Made by a program: the position numbers and the translations under genes | Shown: positions 1 through 6,403 of the stretch, one piece after another | Layout of the letters: every line of letters begins with the position of its first letter | Numbering within the stretch: position 1 is the first letter of the stretch | From: Verrucomicrobiota bacterium | GTDB taxonomy: Bacteria; Verrucomicrobiota; Verrucomicrobiia; Limisphaerales; JAFMIX01 | Direction of reading: 5' to 3' | Length of the DNA stretch: 6,403 nt | Assembly (NCBI GenBank): GCA_026397895.1 | Contig: JAPLTZ010000247.1 | Location: 1 to 6,403 of the forward strand | Notes under the pieces: model-generated | Databases searched by the model: none | Told to the model about the DNA's origin: nothing | What the model saw: only the letters and a program-made list of their open reading frames with translations

Positions 1-2497
1 CGGGCGCGACGGCGAGGCGCTTGAACACTTCGCCCAGCTCGATGCCACAGAACACGCGGCCCTTGCCGACGGCGTGTTCGGTGGCTTTCACGCCGTCGCA
101 ATCGCCCCAAAGTTCCGCCGCGAGTTTTCGCACTTCGGCGTCGGCGGCGGGAAAGTTTTGCAGGCTCGGCGATTCGCCCGGCGCCGGGCCGAGCAGGGTC
201 ACGCCGGCGGCGACGAGGTCGCGGATTTTGCGCAGCACTTCCGGGCGCATCGTCGTGCCCGGCGGCAGGACGAGGACGTGATACGCCGGGCCGTCGGGGA
301 TGGCGAGCCGGCCCTCCTTGGCCTGCGCGCGTTGGAGCAAAACTTCGGCGTTGATGAAATCGTAGTCGTAGCCGGCGGGCGGCGCGGGCTGGCGCGCGCC
401 GGTCATTTTGGGCGCGTCCTCGCCGATGAAATACGCGATGTCGGCGACGCTGCCGCCCTGTTGCAGCAGGCCCTGGCAGCGGCGCACGTAATCCACCCAG
501 GCCTTGGATTGCTCGAACCAGGTGTTGTGCCGGTTGAACTCCGTGCCGAACCACGCGTTGACGCCGGGCTTGCGGTCGGCCCACGGCTGATGGATGTAGA
601 CGTGGAAAACAAAATGGTTGATGCCCTGGCAAAACGCCCAGTCGCCGAGCGATTTGATGCGCGCGGGATAATCGCGGAACGAACGCGGCGAGGTGAACGC
701 CTCGGCGGAAACCACGCGCTTGCCATAGAGATGCGCCGCCGAGGACGCCGCGCGCAATTCGGTGACGTGCTGGCCGGTGGGCGTGTCGCTCGTCACCCAG
801 AATTCGCCGCCGAGGTCGTCGGACTGGCCGCCGTATTGCAGGAACTCGGCGGGGAAACCCCAGTGGCCGTAGTTCTCCAGCCACAGCCGCAGGCCGTGCT
901 GGTGCGCCGCGTCGCGCAGGCCGCCGACGTAATCATACGCGATACGGTCGGCCACGAGCCGGCGCAAGTCCCAGAGAAAGCGGTCGGATTGATTCGCGCT
1001 GCCGACGATGCGGCCGGTCAACACCGGCAACCACGGCGCGGGGTCGTAGTTGTAGGTCTGGCGGAACAATTCGCCGAAGCCGTCCGTCCAGTTCTGCGAG
1101 CCGACTTCGTAGCTGTCGATGACGACGTGGCGCAGCGCGGAGCGGTCCGCCTGGGGCATGCGCGCGGCGAGCTTGCCGACCATCGCGTCGTAGTGCGCGA
1201 AAATCGCGGCGCGGTTCATCTTGTCCACCTCGTAGCCGCGCCCCTCGTCGGTCGTCGGGTGATTGTGCGCGCCGGTGGGCGTCATGCCGGTGCGAAGGAT
1301 GATCCACTCGCCGGCGGGCACGTCCCAGTTCAACGTGCCGTCGGACGCGAGTTGGGCGGTGAGGTTCTGCACCGCGCCGGGCGCGACGGCGAAGGCGGGC
1401 GATTCCGGCTCGGGCGCGGCGGGCCAGAGGTAGGAATTCCACCCCGGGCCGGGCGTGGGGTGCATTTTGCCGAGCTGTTTTTCGACGCTGGATTCCAGCC
1501 GCGCCGCGCCGGAGAGTTCGATTTCCGACAGCGTTGGATTTTCCGCGACGGTGTCACTCTTAGCCGAACCCACGGGCGGATTTTCGACGGCGGTGAGCCT
1601 GATGGTCAGGCGGAACTTGCGCGCCGTCACCGCCGGAAATGAAACGACCGTCGCGCCGTGAACCATGAAGCCGACGTTGACGGAGTATTGCGGGCGGGAG
1701 AGGCCGCGGCGATCCATCGTGAACTCGCGGACGATGCGAAACCCGCCTTGGTCGTCGGCCACGGCGAGCCGGCACTGCGCGGTGAAACTGCCGGCGGCAG
1801 GACGCAGCGTGACGCTGCGCGCGGTGAACGGCGCGGCACACTCGAATGTGACGGCGAGCGGCTTGCTCTTGTCGGGCAACTCGCAAACAGTCTGCGAATC
1901 GCCGTCCACGAGCTTGGCGATGTCGGGCAACGCCGGCTCGCCAGCAATCTGCGCGTTCGCGGCGGAAAGTTTTTCGCCGTCGGCCTGCGGCGCGGGGAAC
2001 GCGAGCACGGCCACGTCCTGAAAGATTTCGTTCGGCGCGGGCAGCTTGGCCGAGAATTTTTGCGGGCCGGTGACGCGCGTCTCGGACGAGACGAGGTAGC
2101 GCATCGCCTGATTGGTCGCGACCCACGGGCCGCCGGACTGGCTCCAGCCGGGGCTGTTGAAGAGGCCGATGTTGACGCCGACGCGCTTGCCCTCGCGGAC
2201 GGCGTGCTCGGTGAACTCCCACCAGCGCGGGGAAAAAATCTTCACGTCGCCCAGCGGCGTGTCGGGGTCAACGACGTTGCCGATGAGCGCCTCGCCGATG
2301 CCGACGCGGGCCATCGCTTCGAGGTCGCGGGTGATGCCGTCCTTGGAAATATTGTCGCTGATCCAATACCAGTAGCACCACGGGCGCGTCTCGGGCGGCG
2401 GGGTGCGGAAATTTTCAGCGAGCGGGTCGGCGGCGACGGCGGCGAATGCGGTCGGCAGAAGCAGCGCGGCGGCGAAGAGGATGGATTTTATTTTCAT
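1..2497 (-). CDS. Exported GH106 alpha-L-rhamnosidase-type glycoside hydrolase (3' end beyond window)
   Basis: Predicted to hydrolyse terminal alpha-L-rhamnose from polysaccharides or glycosides outside the cytoplasm. It reads from ATG 2497-2495 through 832 codons without a stop and leaves the left edge, so the C-terminus is missing. Residues 1-23 form a Sec signal peptide (MKIKSILFAAALLLPTAFA, cleavage near AVA-A). The barrel begins with RPWCYWYWISDN (38-49) and continues through FNSPGWSQSGGPWV (113-126). Residues about 193-332 look like an inserted discoidin-type beta-sandwich (LVDGDSQT, then TLSEIELSG). The catalytic part resumes with TPTGAHNHPTTDEGRGYEVDK, VIDSYEVGSQNWTD (459-472), WLENYGHWGFPAEF (539-552), SAEAFTS (597-603) and HQPWADRKPG plus FGTEFNRHNTWF (636-661). 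E464, E541 and E599 are candidate acidic active-site residues; I do not assign their roles. These motifs together identify GH106. No Shine-Dalgarno is visible; the gene starts 20 bases after the previous stop, so it is probably cotranscribed. Confidence 0.93.
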   Translation of the reverse strand, partial: MKIKSILFAAALLLPTAFAAVAADPLAENFRTPPPETRPWCYWYWISDNISKDGITRDLEAMARVGIGEALIGNVVDPDTPLGDVKIFSPRWWEFTEHAVREGKRVGVNIGLFNSPGWSQSGGPWVATNQAMRYLVSSETRVTGPQKFSAKLPAPNEIFQDVAVLAFPAPQADGEKLSAANAQIAGEPALPDIAKLVDGDSQTVCELPDKSKPLAVTFECAAPFTARSVTLRPAAGSFTAQCRLAVADDQGGFRIVREFTMDRRGLSRPQYSVNVGFMVHGATVVSFPAVTARKFRLTIRLTAVENPPVGSAKSDTVAENPTLSEIELSGAARLESSVEKQLGKMHPTPGPGWNSYLWPAAPEPESPAFAVAPGAVQNLTAQLASDGTLNWDVPAGEWIILRTGMTPTGAHNHPTTDEGRGYEVDKMNRAAIFAHYDAMVGKLAARMPQADRSALRHVVIDSYEVGSQNWTDGFGELFRQTYNYDPAPWLPVLTGRIVGSANQSDRFLWDLRRLVADRIAYDYVGGLRDAAHQHGLRLWLENYGHWGFPAEFLQYGGQSDDLGGEFWVTSDTPTGQHVTELRAASSAAHLYGKRVVSAEAFTSPRSFRDYPARIKSLGDWAFCQGINHFVFHVYIHQPWADRKPGVNAWFGTEFNRHNTWFEQSKAWVDYVRRCQGLLQQGGSVADIAYFIGEDAPKMTGARQPAPPAGYDYDFINAEVLLQRAQAKEGRLAIPDGPAYHVLVLPPGTTMRPEVLRKIRDLVAAGVTLLGPAPGESPSLQNFPAADAEVRKLAAELWGDCDGVKATEHAVGKGRVFCGIELGEVFKRLAVAP

Positions 2498-2517
2498 GGT
2501 GGCAGTGCGGAACAAAA

Positions 2518-3723
2518 TCACGGTCTGGGGCCAAAGACGTTGCGGACGGCTTCGAGATAGCCGTAGCGGTATTTGGTGTCGGGTTCGAGGTAGCTGGTCT
2601 CGGTCCACTCGTTCCAACTGTTGATGGTGATGAGCGGGGCCGGGCCGGGATGGGCGTCCACGAACGCCTTGGCCTGCCGCAGCGCGGCCTCGAAGTTGGC
2701 GGGCGTGTTGTTCTTCATGATGGCGCCCTTGTAGTCGTAGCTCCGCGGGCTGTTGTCCCAGCCGACGGAAACGTGCGGGTAATACTTCGCCGTGTAATTC
2801 GTGGCGATGGCGTTCCAGTCACGGACGACGTCTTTCATGATGGCGTTGTAATCGCGGTTCACATCCACGAAATGACAGAACTGGTAGTGAGTGAGCGAGT
2901 CGAAGCCTAGTTTCTCCACGGCGTCTTTCTGCGTGCCGAGGTTGTCGCCGGCCACGCCGGAGAGGCTTTGCTTGCTGTCTTTGCGCAGGGAGAGCTGCAG
3001 TTCCACGCCCGGGAAGCCGGCCTTCTTCACCTCGGCGCGAAACCAGGCGAGGGCGTCCCTGGCCTGATCAATTCCGCCGAGGCCTTCGATGAATTTGTTC
3101 AGGTCGTAGAGCATGAAGACGGGTTTGCCGTTGATCTTGTAATAGGTCGGTTGGGGGAAATATTTTTCGATCCAACGGTGCGCGATCTTCTCGAACTCGG
3201 CGCGGTCAACGCTGCCTTTCCAGATCAACGCCTTGTTCTTTTTTGTTAAGGCGGCGTCGGCATTGCGTTTGTCCCAGTTGAGGCCGACGTCGTGATTGGC
3301 CCACATAAGGTAGAATTTCATGCGGCTGGAGTTGGTGGCTTTGAGAAATCCGTTGTTCAGGCAGGCTTCGAGGAACGGCAGCCGGTCATACCAATACCAG
3401 TCGTAGATGAAAACATTGACGCCGTGGTCGGCGGCGGCGGCAATCTGCATCTCCATGACGCGTGGGTCGGACTCATCAACGCAGCCCCACAGCGGCACGC
3501 GCGGCTGGTCGTGCCCCGCGAACCTGGGCTTGCTGCTCATGACGGTCTGCCATTCGCCGATGCCGTCCGGCCAGAAAATCTTCGCGCGGTCGTCCGGGTG
3601 ATACGACGGCCAGACGAACGCGGCGATGTCGTAGGTTTTGTTGGTGGCGGGCGCGGTTTCGGCTGGGAGCGGGTTGATGCCGGCCAAAGCCAACGCGGCG
3701 ATGAGGAGCAGGGTTTTGTTCAT
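2518..3723 (-). CDS. Exported GH99/WbsX-like glycoside hydrolase-type protein
   Basis: Likely secreted enzyme acting on a glycan. It is complete at 401 residues with an ATG start and TGA stop. The N-terminus MNKTLLLIAALALAG is a Sec-type signal peptide, with likely cleavage near residue 21 (LPA-ET). The rest is one barrel-type domain with the marks of the WbsX / GH99-like family: AAFVWPSYHPDD (34-45), VFIYDWYWYDRLPFLE (104-119), FYLMWANHD (137-145), GKPVFMLYD (199-207), VGWDNSPRSYD (320-330) and INSWNEWTETSYLEPD (367-382). E372 and E375 sit three apart, as the two catalytic glutamates do in characterised GH99 mannan-active enzymes. The WbsX name comes from proteins in polysaccharide synthesis loci. 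Here the signal peptide and hydrolase neighbours favour breakdown, which is inference. GC is about 55% over 2821-3420, clearly below the flanking genes. No Shine-Dalgarno precedes the ATG; the first codons are A-rich. The gene follows the dehydrogenase by 23 bases and precedes the GH106 gene by 20. Substrate unknown. Confidence 0.88.
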   Translation of the reverse strand: MNKTLLLIAALALAGINPLPAETAPATNKTYDIAAFVWPSYHPDDRAKIFWPDGIGEWQTVMSSKPRFAGHDQPRVPLWGCVDESDPRVMEMQIAAAADHGVNVFIYDWYWYDRLPFLEACLNNGFLKATNSSRMKFYLMWANHDVGLNWDKRNADAALTKKNKALIWKGSVDRAEFEKIAHRWIEKYFPQPTYYKINGKPVFMLYDLNKFIEGLGGIDQARDALAWFRAEVKKAGFPGVELQLSLRKDSKQSLSGVAGDNLGTQKDAVEKLGFDSLTHYQFCHFVDVNRDYNAIMKDVVRDWNAIATNYTAKYYPHVSVGWDNSPRSYDYKGAIMKNNTPANFEAALRQAKAFVDAHPGPAPLITINSWNEWTETSYLEPDTKYRYGYLEAVRNVFGPRP

Positions 3724-3746
3724 TGTCAGGGTTGTGGTCGGGTTTG

Positions 3747-4721
3747 TCAGACGGGCGGCAAAACTTCCGGGTTCACACAGTTCGGCGGACGCCTTCCCGC
3801 GCAGACGGCGAGCAGGTTGTCCACGGCAATCATGCCCATCTTGGTGCGCGTGCCGATGGTGGCGCTGCCGAGATGCGGCGCGAGCACGACGTTCTCCAAG
3901 CCGAACAGCTCCGGCTCCAGCTGCGGCTCGCGCTCGAACACATCCAGCCCCGCGCCGGCGATGCGTCTGGTTTGCAGCGCGCGGACGAGCGCCTTTTCGT
4001 CAATGATCGGGCCGCGCGCGGTGTTGATGACGAGCGCCGTGGGCTTCATCAGCGCGAACTGCGCGTCGCCGAGCAGGTGATGCGTCTCCGGCGTGTAGGC
4101 GACGTGCACCGAAAGAAAATCCGACTGGCGCAGCACGTCCGCAAAGCTCGCGCCCGTCGCGCCGGCGGCTTCGGCGGCGGAAACCGGCGAGCGGTTCCAG
4201 TAAATCACGCGCATGTCGAACGCTTGCGCGCGTTGCGCCAGCGCGCGGGCGATGCGCCCGAAGCCGATGAGGCCGAGCGTCGCGCCGGAGACATCCGCGC
4301 CGAGCATCTGCATGGGATGCCAGCCGTCCCAGCGCCGCGACCGCACGAGCCGGTCGCCTTCGCTGACGCGGCGGGCGGCGGCCAGCAGCAGCGCGAACGC
4401 CATGTCCGCCGTGGCGGCGGTGAGCACGCCGGGGGTGTTGGTGACGGGAATTTTGCGGGCGGTGGCGGCGGCGACCTCGATGTTGTTGAAGCCGACGCCG
4501 AAGTTGGCGACGACTTTCAGGCCGGGGCAGGCGGCGAGCAGTCCGGCATCCACGCAGTCGGTGATGTTGCAGAGGAGCGCATCGCAGCCGCGCGCGCCGG
4601 CGATGATTTCGGCCCGGGTGGCGACGCGGTCGGCGTCGTTCCAAACGAGGTCGGCCTCACGGGCGAGGCGTTCCATGACGGTGGGCGGAAGCAGGCGGGT
4701 GAGATAAACTTTCGGCTTCAC
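3747..4721 (-). CDS. D-2-hydroxyacid dehydrogenase, glyoxylate/hydroxypyruvate reductase-like
   Basis: Predicted cytoplasmic NAD(P)H-dependent enzyme interconverting a 2-keto acid and a D-2-hydroxy acid; glyoxylate, hydroxypyruvate or 2-ketogluconate are plausible substrates. It is complete at 324 residues, the normal family length, with no signal peptide. The N-terminal substrate-binding part includes NFGVGFNNIEV (73-83) and NTPGVLTAATADMAF (95-109). The Rossmann motif is GLIGFGRIA (150-158), with alanine where the third glycine of GxGxxG usually sits. The expected catalytic residues are R236 (NTARGP), E265 (FEREP) and H283 (APHLGS). The second-strand end YWNRS (174-178) lacks the acidic residue typical of NAD-specific members, so NADP(H) preference is likely (inference). 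The start is GTG at 4721-4719: MKPKVYLTR is a typical N-terminus, and upstream in frame there is no ATG before the previous gene's TGA. The two ATGs just upstream are out of frame. No Shine-Dalgarno is visible. The gene lies 57 bases after gene 1 and 23 before gene 3. Family is certain, substrate is not. Confidence 0.95.
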   Translation of the reverse strand: MKPKVYLTRLLPPTVMERLAREADLVWNDADRVATRAEIIAGARGCDALLCNITDCVDAGLLAACPGLKVVANFGVGFNNIEVAAATARKIPVTNTPGVLTAATADMAFALLLAAARRVSEGDRLVRSRRWDGWHPMQMLGADVSGATLGLIGFGRIARALAQRAQAFDMRVIYWNRSPVSAAEAAGATGASFADVLRQSDFLSVHVAYTPETHHLLGDAQFALMKPTALVINTARGPIIDEKALVRALQTRRIAGAGLDVFEREPQLEPELFGLENVVLAPHLGSATIGTRTKMGMIAVDNLLAVCAGRRPPNCVNPEVLPPV

Positions 4722-4727
4722 CGGAAC

Positions 4728-4756
4728 ATCATGAGTTTGTTTTATTGCCGTGACAA
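4728..4756 (-). promoter_or_regulatory. Weak sigma-70-like promoter candidate before the dehydrogenase gene
   Basis: On the minus strand, TTGTCA (4756-4751, five of six matches to TTGACA) is followed after 17 bases by CATGAT (4733-4728, four of six matches to TATAAT). The spacer holds the A-rich CAATAAAACAAA. A start about 7 bases after the -10 box would fall on the GTG at 4721 and give a leaderless message. Such partial matches are common by chance, and genes 1 and 2 may simply be cotranscribed, so this is only a candidate. Confidence 0.18.
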
Positions 4757-4778
4757 CGCTCTTCCCATCGGAGGAATT

Positions 4779-6403
4779 TCACACGCCGAGTTTCTTCCGG
4801 GCGCGTTCGATGGCGCGCAGGCGGGCGTCGCCTTCGGCGAAGGTGGGGCAGAGCCAGCCGCCTTCGGAAAATTCGTTCCAGTTGTAGATGACAACGGCGT
4901 TGGCGGGGTTGACGGCGGGATGGGCCTGATTCCATTCCACGGCTTTCAGGATGTGGGCGGCGATTTCAGCGGGGCGGCCGGGCTGAAACCAATTCGGGCC
5001 GTCGCCGTAATCTTTTTTCCACGCCGGACAAACCTGCGTTTCAAAACGCGGGCGCACGTCCCAGCCGGTCATGCAGGTGGGGATGACGGGCTTGTCGGCG
5101 CGGCGGAAATAGTCCCAGTTACTTTCCGCGTGGCGCGCGAGCCGGGAATAGGGGTCGCCGTTCGCGCCCATCGGGTGGGCGTAGGACGAGACCGCCTGAA
5201 AACCGCCAACCTTGCAGGCTTTGTCCGGGTCGGCGGCGTAAAAATCCATCATGACGAAATACGGGTCGCCCGTGCCTTGCGCGAGGGATTTGATGGCGAG
5301 TTTCGCGAGCGACGATTCCACGAGGTCAACCACCTGCCGGTTGGTGCTGACCCCGCTCACGAAACAATAGACGAGCGGGCGGCCGCCGAGCACCTTCTGG
5401 TAGCTGGCCTCCTTGAAATAGCCGAGGTAAACGTCCAGATGCTGCCACCACTCGCGCTGGTTGAGGATGATGCAGAAGTTAAGGTCGTGCTTGTGCGCGG
5501 ACTTGAGATACAGGTCAAGCGCGGTGTGCATCGGTGCGGTGCCGGCGCTCCACGCGGGGTAATCCAGAAACGCCCAGTAGTCCAGCGCGCCGACGGCGTA
5601 GGCGATCTCCTTGTCCATCACTTCCTGGCTTGTAAACCGCGCCTGGATTTTGTCCGGCGCGAGCACTTCGCCGTAGAACGGGATGCGGTCGTGGAATTTT
5701 TCGGGGCTCAACGCCGCCTCGTTCCAGAGGCCGTGCTGAAAGCCTTCCGCCGCGCCGAGGTCGCCGACCCAGACATCCCAGCGGATGGCGCCGATGACGG
5801 CCTTGGGCAATTGCGCCCGCTCGCCTTCGGGCAGTTTCACGAGGCTGAAGCTGTCCACGATGACATCGAAATTCGTCCGCGATGACATGTAAACATACGC
5901 CGCCTTCAGCGTGCCCGTCCAATTCACGACGCTGCGGACGGACAGTGTCTGGAACTCCGCCGCCGTGATTTCGGTTTCCGCCGTGGGAATCCATTTCGTG
6001 CCGGCGTCGTCCTCGATGCGCAGGACGACGAGCATTTTGTCCGGCTGCGAAACCGCCTTGAGCGCGCCGGCCAACTCGTAGAAGCCCGCGCCGTTTTTCA
6101 CCAGCACGTCGCGCACATTCTGGATGGGGCTGGCGTAGCGCAACTCGCGGTTGGTGACCTTGACCGCCTTGCCGCTCGCGCCGCCCGCGATGACTTCGCC
6201 GGTGAATTTCAACTGTTTGCTCCAGCCCGTCAGGCCGTTCTCGAAGCCGCCGTTCTGCACCAGTTCCACGCCGGTCGCGGCGGCGGCGCTGGCGAGGCTG
6301 AGATTGTCAACGATGACGTCGGCGGGCTTGGCGTCGCTTTGCGGGGAAACAAAATAAATCAGCGCCGCCTTCAACGTGCCCGTCCATTTCAACGTCCGCA
6401 GAC
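4779..6403 (-). CDS. Tandem carbohydrate-binding modules fused to a GH99/WbsX-like catalytic domain (5' end beyond window)
   Basis: Probably an exported or surface enzyme that binds and cleaves a polysaccharide. 540 codons lie in the window, read from 6401 to a TGA at 4779-4781; the frame is open at the right edge, so the true start and any signal peptide are not visible. Residues are counted from the codon at 6401. Residues 1-37 are the tail of one beta-sandwich module (WTGTLKAA, then DVIVDNLSL). Residues about 44-188 are a second module that opens LVQNGGFENGLTGW, the usual start of CBM4/9-type domains, and repeats WTGTLKAA and DVIVDSFSL. Residues about 200-540 look like the GH99/WbsX family: FLDYP, NFCIILNQREWW, GRPLVYCF, GWDVRPR, and near the end NWNEFSEGGWLCP. 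E510 and E513 have the ExxE spacing of the GH99 catalytic pair. It shares this motif order with the protein at 2518-3723 but is otherwise very different. The substrate is unknown. The module family is less certain than the catalytic fold. Confidence 0.85.
   Translation of the reverse strand, partial: LRTLKWTGTLKAALIYFVSPQSDAKPADVIVDNLSLASAAAATGVELVQNGGFENGLTGWSKQLKFTGEVIAGGASGKAVKVTNRELRYASPIQNVRDVLVKNGAGFYELAGALKAVSQPDKMLVVLRIEDDAGTKWIPTAETEITAAEFQTLSVRSVVNWTGTLKAAYVYMSSRTNFDVIVDSFSLVKLPEGERAQLPKAVIGAIRWDVWVGDLGAAEGFQHGLWNEAALSPEKFHDRIPFYGEVLAPDKIQARFTSQEVMDKEIAYAVGALDYWAFLDYPAWSAGTAPMHTALDLYLKSAHKHDLNFCIILNQREWWQHLDVYLGYFKEASYQKVLGGRPLVYCFVSGVSTNRQVVDLVESSLAKLAIKSLAQGTGDPYFVMMDFYAADPDKACKVGGFQAVSSYAHPMGANGDPYSRLARHAESNWDYFRRADKPVIPTCMTGWDVRPRFETQVCPAWKKDYGDGPNWFQPGRPAEIAAHILKAVEWNQAHPAVNPANAVVIYNWNEFSEGGWLCPTFAEGDARLRAIERARKKLGV
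5898..5921 (-). repeat. Copy 2 of an in-frame repeat encoding WTGTLKAA
   Basis: Second copy of the 24-base stretch at 6363-6386, with one mismatch (G for A at 5909 on the plus strand). It encodes WTGTLKAA near the end of the complete second module. In the proteins the similarity extends on both sides, through the DVIVD-x-x-SL ending, with a four-residue length difference between copies. Confidence 0.85.
6363..6386 (-). repeat. Copy 1 of an in-frame repeat encoding WTGTLKAA
   Basis: This 24-base stretch matches 5898-5921 with one mismatch, at a distance of 465 bases (155 codons, so in frame). It encodes the WTGTLKAA strand in the first, partly visible binding module. The repeat marks domain duplication within one gene and is not a mobile or regulatory repeat. 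Confidence 0.85.

Noticed and set aside
74..1642. A 522-codon open frame on the plus strand opposite the GH106 gene.
   Set aside because: The minus strand carries a continuous GH106 protein with many family motifs across the same bases. The plus-strand product is low-complexity and Arg/Ala-rich.
1560..2222. A 220-codon minus-strand open frame in another frame from the GH106 gene.
   Set aside because: It is a frame-shifted shadow of GH106 with an Arg-rich product. The GH106 frame is unbroken here, so there is no frameshift or second gene.
2495..2506. GCCACCATG at the GH106 start, resembling a eukaryotic Kozak context.
   Set aside because: It is a chance match. The gene sits in a closely spaced bacterial-style operon with Sec signal peptides and no introns.
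4722..4778. Possible terminator or separate small gene in the 57-base gap between genes 1 and 2.
   Set aside because: I see no inverted repeat followed by a T-run on the minus strand, and the short open stretches lack any start signal or recognisable product.
3723..5885. A 720-codon open frame on the plus strand, antisense to genes 1 and 2.
   Set aside because: It lies antisense to two well-identified genes. Its translation is dominated by Arg, Ala, Gly, Val and His with no recognisable domain, as expected opposite GC-rich coding sequence.
6390..6392. TTG at 6392-6390 as a possible start of gene 1.
   Set aside because: The frame stays open to the window edge, and the TTG falls inside a repeated binding-module strand, so the real start must lie further upstream.

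Overview
The window is a run of four tightly packed protein genes, all on the minus strand, so transcription runs from right to left. GC content is high (about 63-68% in most genes by hand counts of sample lines). The gene content is glycan-degrading: exported glycoside hydrolases, some GH99/WbsX-like, and carbohydrate-binding modules. Together with start codons lacking Shine-Dalgarno sequences, this fits the Planctomycetota-Verrucomicrobiota group, with Verrucomicrobiota my best guess. That assignment is inferred from gene style, not from a marker gene.

Layout in order of transcription. (1) 6403-4779: the C-terminal 540 codons of a large protein with at least two tandem ~155-residue carbohydrate-binding-type modules followed by a GH99/WbsX-like catalytic domain; its start lies beyond the right edge. 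(2) 4721-3747: a complete GTG-started D-2-hydroxyacid dehydrogenase, closest in style to glyoxylate/hydroxypyruvate reductases. (3) 3723-2518: a complete exported single-domain GH99/WbsX-like protein. (4) 2497-1: an exported GH106 alpha-L-rhamnosidase-type enzyme, open for 832 codons and running off the left edge before its stop.

The gaps between genes are 57, 23 and 20 bases, which points to an operon. No terminator hairpin is visible in any gap, and the only promoter candidate is a weak one just before gene 2. There is no gene-free stretch over 60 bases. No RNA gene, insertion sequence, CRISPR array or transposase is visible.

How the genes may work together (inference): the GH106 enzyme would release terminal alpha-L-rhamnose from a plant or algal polysaccharide. 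The two GH99-like proteins would cut another linkage, and the binding modules would hold one of them on the polymer. The cytoplasmic dehydrogenase would then handle a 2-keto or 2-hydroxy acid, possibly from sugar breakdown. No transporter, regulator or sulfatase lies in the window, so the substrate cannot be named. Nothing here is a clearly new system. The most interesting points are the pairing of two very different GH99-like proteins in one operon and the unexplained place of the dehydrogenase.
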